A DNA stretch of 11,581 nt from Spirogloea muscicola (GCA_009602725.1 WELB01000069.1:623682-635262); one strand, 5' to 3'; positions 1-6,983 are shown, counted from the stretch's first letter. The notes: generated by a model not told the origin, from the letters alone. Program-made: numbers and translations.

Positions 1-119
1 TCTGCACCATCTTGCACTTTGTAGTGTAGTCCTTTTTCAGCACCTCTTTCTTTGGCTTTGAACATTGTCCATTCTTTTTGGGTTGGCTTTGCCAGCCCCT
101 CTTCTCAATGGGCGAGCAC
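1..119 (+). mobile_element. 3' end of a family A non-LTR retroelement (3' UTR and terminal hairpin)
   Basis: This stretch matches the 3' UTR of the element copy ending near 10872. Both have a T-rich stretch, then TTTCTTTGGCTTTG, then the short palindrome-like ACATTGTCC, then a hairpin (stem GGGTTGGC 80-87, loop TTT, stem GCCAGCCC 91-98, one G-T pair), then TCTCAATGGGCGAGCAC. The copy enters from outside the window, so its coding part is not visible. Its 3' end falls near 119, where it meets a minus-strand element fragment. Assignment as a LINE 3' end rests on finding the same module directly downstream of the reverse-transcriptase-type C-terminus elsewhere in the window. Confidence 0.75.
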
Positions 120-139
120 CTTATTATTTTCGCTGTGGA

Positions 140-204
140 CCCCCCTGGCTGCGTGAGGACAAACAAGCACACAGAGAAACAAAGCAGCTTCGAACCACTC
201 AGTA
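140..204 (-). mobile_element. Family B 3' UTR fragment (5' part of the UTR only)
   Basis: On the minus strand this reads TTACTGAGTGGTTCG, then AGCTGCTTTGTTTC, then TGTGTGCTTGTTT. That matches the stop codon and beginning of the 3' UTR of the family B copy at 5690-5740. The terminal hairpin is missing. The fragment starts exactly at the Tyr-stop codons (TTACTGA), where the neighbouring minus-strand tail at 205-372 ends. It may be the host into which that tail inserted, or the product of a template jump. No target-site duplication was found to decide. Confidence 0.6.
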
Positions 205-372
205 AGAAGAAAGTGCTCGCCCATTGAGAATAGGGGCTGGAACAACCAGCCCGAAAAAGAATGAACAGAGTACGAGAAGGGGGCCAGGGGAAGCGCTAAG
301 TAACAGAAACAAAGCTGCTACGAGACACTCAGTAACCTCTGCTAAGCAGCCGCAGGTCGGAGATGCTAGGCT
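205..372 (-). mobile_element. 5'-truncated family B 3' end (minus strand)
   Basis: Read on the minus strand, this holds the last codons of the family B ORF (S-I-S-D-L-R-L-L-S-R-G-Y-stop), the B 3' UTR, and a hairpin with stem GGCTGG/CCAGCC around loop TTGTT (234-252). It ends in TCTCAATGGGCGAGCACTT plus a short CTTCTT tail. The same block recurs in the same orientation at 5981-6149 with only about four mismatches over roughly 169 bases, so the two are recent relatives. The copy is strongly 5'-truncated, with homology ending near 372, as expected for abortive target-primed reverse transcription. Confidence 0.8.
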
Positions 373-740
373 ATGAGGAGATGAGGAAAGCTCGTTTTCG
401 AACTGTGAGTTTGTTTGACCTAATTACCTTTTGGGCAACTCGAAGCCGCCAGGACCTGCCACGTGGCTGGGGCGGGGGGGGATCACCGCGGAGCGGGGGC
501 CTAAAACCGAAAAAGCCCCCAAGCTTTTGAGCGGCCAATCGGACGGACTGGATTGACCAGTCGGCCCTTAAGTCACGTCAGCTGTTCGATGCTCGTGATC
601 GGAGGGCACACACTCTGGCGTTTTTTCAGAGGCTTTCATGCATTTTCACAGCCCGATGCTCGTGATCGGAGGGCTCATGTTTACTCCATCTCGATCGGAC
701 GGCCAAAAGCCAATGCCAGCCGATCGGATGGTCCTAAATT
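373..740. other. Gene-free stretch between retroelement fragments and tRNA
   Basis: No coding region or RNA gene is recognised here. The stretch contains one CACGTG palindrome near 461, a C/G-rich run near 472-480, and a cluster of short ATCGGA-type repeats at 537-731 listed separately. The open frames present are short and show no family resemblance. Confidence 0.5.
537..731. repeat. Cluster of ATCGGA(N)GG repeats with a 21-bp direct repeat
   Basis: The 21-mer CGATGCTCGTGATCGGAGGGC occurs twice, at 587-607 and 654-674 (period 67). Related cores ATCGGACGG or ATCGGATGG occur near 538, 693 and 722, giving five ATCGGA-type cores in about 195 bases directly 3' of the minus-strand tRNA gene. The function is unknown. 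It could be remnants of an older tandem array or a small regulatory cluster. Confidence 0.6.
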
Positions 741-820
741 GGTGACTGCGAGATTCGAACTCGCGCCCTTTCGGACCAGTACCTGAAACTGGCGCCTTAG
801 ACCAACTCGGCCAAATCACC
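741..820 (-). tRNA. tRNA-Leu (anticodon CAG)
   Basis: The reverse complement folds as a complete type II tRNA of 80 nt. The acceptor stem GGTGATT pairs with AGTCACC with one G-U pair. The D arm is TGGCCGAGTTGG...AAGGC. The anticodon stem CCAGT/ACTGG holds loop TTCAGGT, so the anticodon is CAG, reading CUG leucine codons. A long variable arm (TCC-GAAA-GGG) is followed by T stem GCGAG/CTCGC with loop TTCGAAT. The RNA polymerase III A box (TGGCCGAGTTGG) and B box (AGTTCGAATCT) are internal. There is no intron and CCA is not encoded. Downstream on the minus strand only a three-T run is seen, so the terminator is weak or absent. It charges leucine for cytosolic translation; nuclear origin is inferred from its surroundings. 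Confidence 0.95.
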
Positions 821-1254
821 GGAGCGGCGCGCAGATTGTCCCGCTGCGATTGCGTACCATGTGGCTGGCCGAGGGCGTCTATGTCCAGTGCAAGACAAGC
901 CACGGCGCGTGAACGAAAAGAAGTGCCTTTCGTTGAGTGACGGAGGGCCCGAGCGGCCGAGTGCAAGGCAAGCACATGGACAGATGTACATTCACCTGCT
1001 GCAGAGCTGACCCGCTCGGAAAAGACGAGGTTGTCGAGGTCGCTGACTGATGCCCAATACCGGACGGCATATGACAAGCTCTTGTGCCGCCAGCAAAGGC
1101 TCGGTCAGCTTCCTTGCAAAGCCTCTTTCTCACACATGCACTGATTGGCGTGCAAGCTCTTACTTTGCTGGTCACCATCAGGGGAGGGCATCACAGCTTC
1201 TTTACCATGACACGCCCGCGGTCTAAAGTAAGGGCCCACCATCGGCCCACCATG
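821..1254. other. No recognisable gene between tRNA and RT remnant
   Basis: No RNA gene or recognisable protein is seen here. The plus-strand frame that later becomes the RT ORF is open from about 1084, so the 3' part of this stretch may be 5' sequence of the decayed element. The element's true 5' end cannot be located without other copies. Confidence 0.4.
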
Positions 1255-3600
1255 TCGGAAATGGATATCAAGGAGGCGGGCAAGCGACGTGCCATCTGAT
1301 TTGGCCGAGCCGGCGACCTTGCCAGGGCTGCCCAAGCCTTGGAGCCCTCCACACCAGCACCGCATGATGCGGCAATCTTGGCCGCACTCGAGCAGCTCCA
1401 TCCTCCGGCCCCGCGAAGATTAGATACATGGATGGAGAGCTTCACGCCTGCTCAACCGGTGGACCTGGACCCGGCTGTCTTCTGTCGGGCGATTGTGAGT
1501 AGCCGCAAGATAGTCGCCGGTTGTCCATCAGGCATGCTCTTTGAGCACTTGTGGGAGCTGTATGGGGAGGACGACTCGGAGGATTTCGATCTGCTGCTTA
1601 GGGTCGCGCAACAGTGGAGACCTCACCCATTGTGTAGGCGCAGTCCTCTGCACAAGCAATCTTATTGCTTTGCAGAAGGACAGCGGGGGAGTGCGTCCTA
1701 TCTCAATGGGGGAGGTTCTGACGAACCTCGTGGGGCGCACCCTAATCATGCAGATCCAGGACGATGCCCAGGCGCACTTCCATCCCCACCAGTTTGGGGC
1801 TGGGATGCGTGCTGGCGCTGAGACCATGGTGCACGGGGTACGAGCGGCACTGGATGTCAACCCCCATTGGCTGGCCTTGAGCGTGGAGGTACAACGCCTT
1901 CAACTCCGTGGATCGGCAGATTATTGCTGAGGAGCTAAGGCAGTACTTTCCCACCCTCCTCCTTCACTTCCGCTGCATGTATGGCTCGCCATCTGCATAG
2001 TTGTGGGGGGCAGGGACTTCTTTGGCTGTTCTGCAGTCAAAGACGGGGACACGCCAAGGTGATCCAATGGGTGGTTTCCTCTTCGCTCTGGCGCATCACC
2101 GTGCTTTGCGCAACACGGCGAGCGCTCACCCTGGCGTTCTCCTCCCGAGCTATGCGGATGATACCACGCTCCTCGGCCCCCCAGAGGAGGTGCTGCGAGC
2201 TTTCGGTACGCTTCAGCACCAGCTCCAGCTTATCGGGCTTGGGGTCGATCCGGCTAAGTGCTCTGCCTGGTCCCCCATTGGCATCCCTCTCTCCCTCTTC
2301 CCCTCGTTGCCGATATCTTGTCAGACTCCAGAGGGCGGCTTGAGGATCTTGGGAGTGCCACTAGGGGACCCTTCTTTCTCGGAGGAAGTCTTGCTCGTCT
2401 CAAGGGATACATGCAGGTCCTGCCAGAGCTCCCCAGCCTTGGGGACTCTCAGTTGGCAGTGGCCATTTTGACCAGGAGTGTAGCACAGCGGCCGTGCTAC
2501 CTCCTGCGTACGGTCCCACCGTCGGTCAGCTCGGATGCTATCTACGCATCCATTGATGTCAAGATCAGCAATGCCTTGCTGATCTGATGGCTCACCAACT
2601 CCTAGAGCAGTCTCCAGCAGCACTGGTGCATGTACGCTGCCCATACGCCACGGTGGGCTTGGTTGTCGCCCCTTGGTCCGCTTATGCAGACCAGCGTACC
2701 TTGGCTGCTGGGCTCAAGTGGCTTCGTCCATATCTGGACGATTCTTCCTTGAGCAACGTCGTGTATTGGCGCCTCACATCAGTAACGTGGTTCAGAGGAG
2801 TCTGCCTTTCCAAGTGACTCTCAAAGCATGCCAACAGGACCTCTTCGCCGCATACCCGCCTCTGGTGAATGAGCCTGTTAGTTTTGCTGCCTGGGCAGAC
2901 ATTTCTGATGTGAAGGCTCAATCGCAGTTTTCTGCTGCAGACGAGCAACCACTGGAGCATCTCCGGAGTCTCCTTCAAGGGGATGCTCGAGGGATGCTCC
3001 AGTCTCGGCTTCTATCTGTTTCGTCTCTGGTAGCGTCTGAGTGGCTCCGCGCTTTGCCTTTGCATGCGGGCTTGCAGATGGAAAATGCTTTGTTTTGCGA
3101 TGTCATGCGCCGCCTCCTTGGCTTACTATCCCTGTGCTTGGCAGGGGTGATCCAGTGTGAATGTGGGCTTATTGAGCATGATGCTTTGCTCATGGGTGAC
3201 CACATGCTCAGGTGTGCCAGAGGCAGTGAGCGCACGGGCTCCCACAACCTCCTACGTGACGCCAAGTATGGCATCAACAAGGAGGCGGGATATCAAGTGG
3301 CGTTGGAGAGCACCGGGGTGATGCCCGTCCAACTCCGCGACGGGGTCCCTCGGACGAGGCGTGTTGATCTGGTCGGCGTCCCCCTGGGAGGCGGCAAGCG
3401 GCTCCTCATGGACGTCGTTCCAATCGACAGCTTCCGGACGAAGGCCCCATTAGTTCTGAGACCGGCTATGCCGTGAAGGTGGCCGAACAGAAGAAGTTGC
3501 ACAAGTACAAGGACCACCCGGCGGGTGATACCTTTTACCCCCTGGCCATGGACATCCATGGGTGTTACAGGGTCCGGTGGTCATCCTGGCCCCCTTCGAA
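1255..3600 (+). pseudogene. Decayed non-LTR retrotransposon ORF: reverse transcriptase plus Zn-knuckle/nuclease-like C-terminus
   Basis: Pieces of one large ORF are spread over three frames. An N-terminal part reads LARAAQALE...LEQLHPPAP (1318-1610). Next comes an RT fingers segment, ALQKDSGGVRPISMGE (about 1668-1716). Motif A remains as NAFNSVDRQ (1893-1919), but Glu stands where the catalytic Asp is expected. Motif B is RQGDPMGG (about 2052-2075) and motif C is SYADDTTLLG (about 2148-2177). The later part holds C-x-C-x12-H-x3-C (about 3159-3218) and RRVDLV...GGGK...MDVV (about 3357-3422). In-frame stops at 1297 (TGA) and 1998 (TAG), plus frameshifts near 1620, 1885, 2385, 2600-2675 and 3450, make it non-functional. 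An intact protein would copy element RNA at a nicked target. The 3' end is cut off near 3600, where a minus-strand element abuts. Confidence 0.88.
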
Positions 3601-4742
3601 GAATGAGCTCGCCCATAGAAGACAGAGGCTGGCAGAAGCCAGCCAAAAAAGAACGGACAAAATCCAAAGAGCTACAACAGGTGCCGAAAAGAAGGGAAAC
3701 ACACAGCTAGGCATCTAGGCAACTAGACATGACGAAACCACAGGAAGCTCAATACCCGCGGGTGAGCAACATCAGGTCAGAGTAGCTCGAAGCTGGAAAA
3801 GATGCAGGCAGACGAGACCCGGAAGCAGCAACAAGAGCACGGCCCGCGCGCGAGTGGACGGCATGAGCGAGGGAGCGTTGAAGCGACACGGAGAGCCGCA
3901 TCCGGAAGACCTGGGCCAGGGAGCCGGCCGCGTTGAAGCCGGGCAGCCCCCGTGGCAGCCCCCCTCAGCATCTCCGACCTGCGGCTGCTTAGCAGAAAGA
4001 AGGTGCTTAGCAGAGGTTACTGAGTGATTCTCCTGTAGCTCTTTGAATTTTGTCCATTCTGTTTTGGCTGGCTTCTGCCAGCCCCTCTCTTCTATGGGCG
4101 AGCTCATTCCCCTGGCGGACCCGGCCGCCGCTCCATGGCCTGCCGGGCAAGCCGCTGGATGAGATCCAGCCAGCCGCTGCCATAAGCCCCGTGGACGTCT
4201 ATGGCAAGGGCCCCGAATTCATCGCCTGGGGGGTGGTCTGCATACTTCCGCTCCTTGCCCCGGGCCGCCAAAGCGACCGCATGCCCAGCGGCCGCCGCCG
4301 ACTTGGAGGGGTTGGCGGAGTCGACAGTCGGCGGTTACCACATCCGCGATGATATGCGGACCGCCGCCGGGCGGGATGGCGACTAGGTCTGCGCGCCCGG
4401 TGTGGAGCTGACCATCGGCGCCGCGCACGGGGGGCATTATCGAGGAGTGCTCCACGGCCACCTTGTAGCCCGCCTCGATGAAGACACCCTGCCTGCATGC
4501 CATCCCTGAGAAGGTCATGGGATCCAATCCTCTCGCCGCCGTGGGCACAACGGAGCATGTGGGCCGCCAGCTCCGCAGGGTCGGCATGGCGGGCACCGCA
4601 CTCGCATCGCATGACTCCGATGAGGCAGGGGGGGAGGAGGCCCAGAAGCCGGTGGACCGCCGTCCTGTAGACTGCGTCGGGCATGGTGAGAGCCGCGTAG
4701 ATGGGGAGCGCGGATACCCACGCCGCCGCCCCGGGGGAGGAG
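3601..4742 (-). mobile_element. Minus-strand family A element copy, 5'-truncated, interrupted by a younger insertion
   Basis: The minus strand reads from 4742 down to 3601. It holds WVSALPIYAALTMPD, the knuckle CECG...HMLRC, GSHDLLRDGMQ, a nuclease-like GRADLVAIPPGGG...ADVV, then KERKYADHP and the RPGPPG stretch near 4117. After an insertion (3957-4108) the frame resumes at LPGFNAAGSLAQ and runs to S-Y-S-D-L-M-L-L-T-R-G-Y-stop (TGA on the minus strand at 3751-3749). The 3' UTR follows, with hairpin GGCTGGC/GCCAGCC at 3627-3644 and end ...GGGCGAGCTCATTC. Two probable single-base shifts (near 4495 and 4325) break the frame. At 4742 it joins a family B tail inside that tail's hairpin. No TSD was identified for this copy. 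Confidence 0.85.
3957..4108 (+). mobile_element. Short 5'-truncated tail insertion inside the minus-strand family A copy
   Basis: About 152 bases in plus orientation split the minus-strand ORF between RPGPPG and LPGFNAAG. The insert holds the last codons S-I-S-D-L-R-L-L-S-R, an 18-base extra segment (3996-4013) that repeats GCTTAGCAG, then GY-stop, a short UTR and hairpin GGCTGGC/GCCAGCC (4066-4083), ending ...GGGCGAGCTCATT. The flanks are CCCGTGGC (3949-3956) and CCCCTGGC (4109-4116), an 8-bp target duplication with one mismatch. The empty site is visible in the homologous copy at about 10500-10515. The insert and its host carry very similar tails in opposite orientation, so 3601-4108 also looks like a foldback unit. 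Confidence 0.75.
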
Positions 4743-4873
4743 CCAGCCAGCCCAAAAAATATCAACAAAGGACGAGAAGGGGGCCAGGGGAAGCGCTAAG
4801 AAAAATAAGCACACAATGAAACAAAGCAGCTACGGATCACTCAGCCAGGGGACGCTCAGTAAACTCTAGTCAG
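4743..4873 (-). mobile_element. 3' portion of a minus-strand family B host element (UTR side of a split copy)
   Basis: On the minus strand this reads ctgactagaGTTTACTGAG (end of the ORF), then CTGCTTTGTTTC, TTAGCGCTTCCCCTGG and ...TTTTTTGGGCTGGCT. That is the family B 3' UTR up to the first half of its terminal hairpin. It is the continuation of the ORF end at 5826-5937: across the inserted element at 4874-5825, the host reads S-D-L-H-L-L-T-R-V-Y-stop without a break. The second hairpin arm and the tail are missing, and the sequence runs straight into the family A body at 4742. That junction could be a template jump or a later rearrangement. Confidence 0.75.
4865..4873. repeat. Left target-site duplication TCTAGTCAG
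   Basis: This 9-bp sequence is repeated at 5826-5834 and flanks the plus-strand family B element. The element's own tail ends in CTTTCT, so the exact edge is uncertain by 1-3 bases. Confidence 0.8.
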
Positions 4874-5825
4874 CTCTGCGCTGCGCCCACGGCGGCGAGC
4901 CGACAGCGGCCCACGACCGCCTCCGCGATGCGATGCATGACATCCTGGTCGAGGCGGGCTTCTCGGTGGCAGAGGAGCACTCCGGCGTCATGCCGCTCCA
5001 GGAAAGAAGAAGAAAGTGCTCGTCCATTGAGGATAGGGGCTGGAAAGCCAGCCCAAAGAAGGATGAACAGACACGCTGCTGCCTCTGGCTCTGGCCAGGG
5101 GACCCACTTCCAGGAGCCCAGCATCTCTGATCTGCGGCTGCTTAGCAGGGGTTACTGAGTGTCTCGTAGCTGCTTTGTTTTCGAGGAAAGGGCCGACGGT
5201 CTACACGCCCGTCGCGTAGACCTGGTGGCCACCCCACAGGCCCGGCGGGCCACGTCTTCTCCTGGACGTGGTGACCACCGACGCATACGACCGCTCACAC
5301 CCAACCCAAAGTGCCATCAAGGTTGGGTATGCGGTCGCCTGCGCCGCTCGGGCTAAAGAGCTCAAGTATGCCGACCATCCGCGGGAAGACGAGTTCTTCC
5401 CGTTGGCAATTGACACCCATGGGGCGCTGGGCGCTCGGTGGCTCGAGCTGCTTACCCAGCTGGCCCGCCACACCATCGCCCGTCGCTTCCATGGGGAGCC
5501 GGTAGACTTTCCTGCAGCCGGGTCGCTGGCGCAAGTGTATCGTATGCGCCTGGCCGTCTCGCTGCAGAGGACTATGGCCCGCGCGCTGCACCTTCGTGCC
5601 GGCAGAGCCCTTGCTGCTGCCTCTGGCTCTGGCCAGGGGACCCACTTCCAGGAGCCTAGCATCTCTGATCTGCGGCTGCTTAGCAGGGGTTACTGAGTGA
5701 TTCGTAGCTGCTTTGTTTCTTTGTGTGCTTGTTTTTTTTAGCGCTTCCCCTGGCCCCCTTCACGTACTGTATTCATTCTTTTCAGGCTGGCTTCACCAGC
5801 CCCTATCCTCAATGGGCGAGCACTT
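4874..5825 (+). mobile_element. Plus-strand family B element copy, 5'-truncated, with intact TSD
   Basis: The copy starts inside the C-terminal domain (LRCAHGGEP...HDRLRD) just at the last Cys of the zinc-knuckle. It continues with EAGFSVAEEHSGVMPLQ, is split by a younger insert (5007-5183), and resumes ERADGLHARRVDLV, the first nuclease-like acidic motif. A frameshift near 5240 precedes LLLDVVTTDAYDRS and a long clean frame, KYADHPREDEF to SDLRLLSRGY-stop (TGA 5694-5696). The 3' UTR and hairpin GGCTGG/CCAGCC (5785-5801) end in CCTCAATGGGCGAGCACTT. TCTAGTCAG at both ends shows insertion into the minus-strand host. Without its own insert the copy is about 770 bases. Its last 500 bases form an inverted repeat with 5983-6477. 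Confidence 0.88.
5007..5183 (-). mobile_element. Twin-priming-like insertion (inverted 5' part) inside the family B copy
   Basis: The 177-base insert is flanked by AGGAAAG at 5000-5006 and 5184-5190. Removing the insert and one duplicate restores ...MPLQERADGLH..., which matches the family. Its left part is the minus-strand B tail (CTTCTT end, TCCTCAATGGACGAGCACTT, hairpin at 5037-5054, up to about 5072). Its right part (about 5073-5183) is the plus-strand ORF end (ASGSGQG...SDLRLLSRGY-stop) and the start of the UTR. So the 3' tail lies in one orientation and the segment just upstream of it in the other, with about 35-40 UTR bases lost between. This arrangement is known from LINE twin priming. 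Confidence 0.8.
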
Positions 5826-5937
5826 TCTAGTCAGGAGATGCAAGTCTGAGTAGCTAGCCGGCGGAAAAGACGTCGCCCTGACAGAAGCCGGAGGCCGCCG
5901 CCAAAGCTCGGCCTGCGCGCAAGTGAACCGTGAATGC
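5826..5937 (-). mobile_element. ORF-end fragment of the minus-strand host element (coding side of a split copy)
   Basis: On the minus strand this reads T-V-H-L-R-A-G-R-A-L-A-A-A-S-G, then a degenerate part with one frameshift, then S-Y-S-D-L-H-L-L-T at the insertion edge. It is the C-terminus of an element copy whose 3' UTR is found at 4743-4873, on the other side of the inserted plus-strand family B element. Upstream, at 5937, it abuts a short family A fragment without recognisable spacing sequence. Confidence 0.7.
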
Positions 5938-5982
5938 AATGGAAGCTCAGTACCCGCGAGTGAGCAACATCAGGTCGGAATA
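5938..5982 (-). mobile_element. Remnant of a minus-strand family A ORF end, split by a family B insertion
   Basis: On the minus strand this reads Y-S-D-L-M-L-L-T-R-G-Y-stop followed by GAGCTTCC, as in the other family A copies. Its upstream codons (P-A-A-S-Y-S) lie at 6478-6497, across the inserted family B copy. The seven bases TATTCCG (minus strand) occur at both edges. The fragment totals only about 65 bases and is cut at both ends, so it is itself a heavily truncated piece. Confidence 0.7.
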
Positions 5983-6477
5983 AGAAGAAAGTGCTCGCCC
6001 ATTGAGAATAGGGGCTGGAACAACCAGCCCGAAAAAGAATGAACAGAGTACGAGAAGGGGGCCAGGGGAAGCGCTAAGTAACAGAAACAAAGCTGCTACG
6101 AGACACTCAGTAACCCCTGCTAAGCAGCCGCAGATCAGAGATGCTGGGCTCCTGGAAGTGGGTCCCCTGGCCAGAGCCAGAGGCAGCAGCGAGGGCTCTG
6201 CCGGCACGAAGGTGCAGCGCCCGGGCCATGGACCTCTGCAGCGAGACGGCCAGGCGCATTCGATACACTTGCGCCAGCGACCCGGCTGCAGGGAAGTCAA
6301 CCGGCTCCCCATGGAAGCGCCGGGCGATGGTGTGGCGGGCGAGCTGGGTGAGCAGCTCGAGCCACCGAGCGCCCAGCGCCCCATGTGTGTCGATGGCCAA
6401 CGGGAAGAACTCGTCTTCCCGCGGATGATCCGCGTACTTCAGCTCTTTGGCCCGAGCAGCGCAGGCGACCGCATACC
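5983..6477 (-). mobile_element. Minus-strand family B element copy, 5'-truncated, with 7-bp TSD
   Basis: The minus strand carries a clean open frame beginning at GYAVACAARAKELKYADHP and ending S-D-L-R-L-L-S-R-G-Y-stop (stop codon near 6109). It is followed by the B 3' UTR, a hairpin at 6012-6030 and tail TCTCAATGGGCGAGCACTT plus CTTCTT. CGGAATA at 5976-5982 and 6478-6484 flanks the copy. Over about 124 codons the protein differs from the plus-strand copy (5329-5696) by one residue (Ser for Thr), while about 18 codons differ synonymously. No intact RT lies within this short copy. It forms a roughly 495-bp inverted repeat with 5329-5825, separated by about 155 bases. Confidence 0.88.
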
Positions 6478-6484
6478 CGGAATA

Positions 6485-6600
6485 GCTTGCTGCAGGGAAC
6501 GAGAAGAAGAAGGCTCGCCCATAAAGAAAGAGGGGCTGGCAAAGCCAGCCCAAAAAGAATGGACAATGTCCAAAGCCGAAGAATGAGAAGCCGAGGAAGG
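6485..6600 (-). mobile_element. Family A 3' UTR and terminal hairpin (minus strand)
   Basis: On the minus strand this reads CGGCTTTGGACATTGTCC, then ATTCTTTTT, a perfect hairpin (stem GGGCTGGC/GCCAGCCC, loop TTT; 6533-6551), then CTTTATGGGCGAGCC and CTTCTTCTT. It matches the family A tails at 1-119 and 10780-10872. It runs directly into CGTTCCCTGCAGCAAGC (6485-6501), which are family A ORF-end codons. The order tail then ORF end suggests two element RNAs copied end to end or a nested insertion. Confidence 0.75.
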
Positions 6601-6698
6601 ACTCCTCTACTCTACCAATCACGACAACATACGAGAGGGCGATGCCAGCCCCTAAGGAAAGAACGAAGGACGGGGGGCCAAATGAAATCGCGAAAGCT

Positions 6699-6746
6699 AG
6701 CACATTGAAATCAGGGGACTGATTTGCCAGACCACGACTCTAATGA
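6699..6746 (-). mobile_element. Possible very old tail module
   Basis: ATTGAAATCAGGGGACTG, then ATTTGCCAG, resembles the minus-strand tail pattern ATTGAGAATAGGGGCTGG...CCAGCCC, with several mismatches. The hairpin is mostly lost. This is a weak resemblance noted because it lies 100 bases from a clear tail. Confidence 0.25.
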
Positions 6747-6911
6747 AAGTGCGGCACATGGCGAGAACTCGTCCCCCCTTTTCTAGGAGACTGGGCGCGT
6801 GCCGCGAAGCTTCTTAGGGCTGGCCTCTTTGATTTGAGGAAACGGTGTAAGTTGCAGACTGGGGAGAAGCTGCTGGCAGCCAAGCCGGACTGCACCGGCG
6901 AACTCGTTGCC

Positions 6912-6930
6912 CACGTGGCAAGGACACGTG
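6912..6930. promoter_or_regulatory. Two CACGTG palindromes upstream of the SDR gene
   Basis: CACGTG occurs at 6912-6917 and 6925-6930, about 260 bases before the ATG at 7188. In plants and green algae this G-box core is bound by bZIP and bHLH factors. Whether it lies in the promoter or the leader cannot be told, because no TATA box or transcription start is evident. Confidence 0.4.
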
Positions 6931-6983
6931 GCTCGCGTGCCGGGAAAGGGGGTAGAGGGCCTCCACACCTGCTACCTAAAGCT

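Noticed and set aside
889-979. Similar segments AGTGCAAGACAAGC and AGTGCAAGGCAAGC
   Set aside because: A single pair of 14-mers with one mismatch is too short to support a repeat family.
5329-6477. Inverted repeat taken as the terminal repeats of a DNA transposon
   Set aside because: Each arm has its own different target duplication (TCTAGTCAG and CGGAATA) and each ends in the element 3' tail, so these are two independent retro-insertions in opposite orientation.
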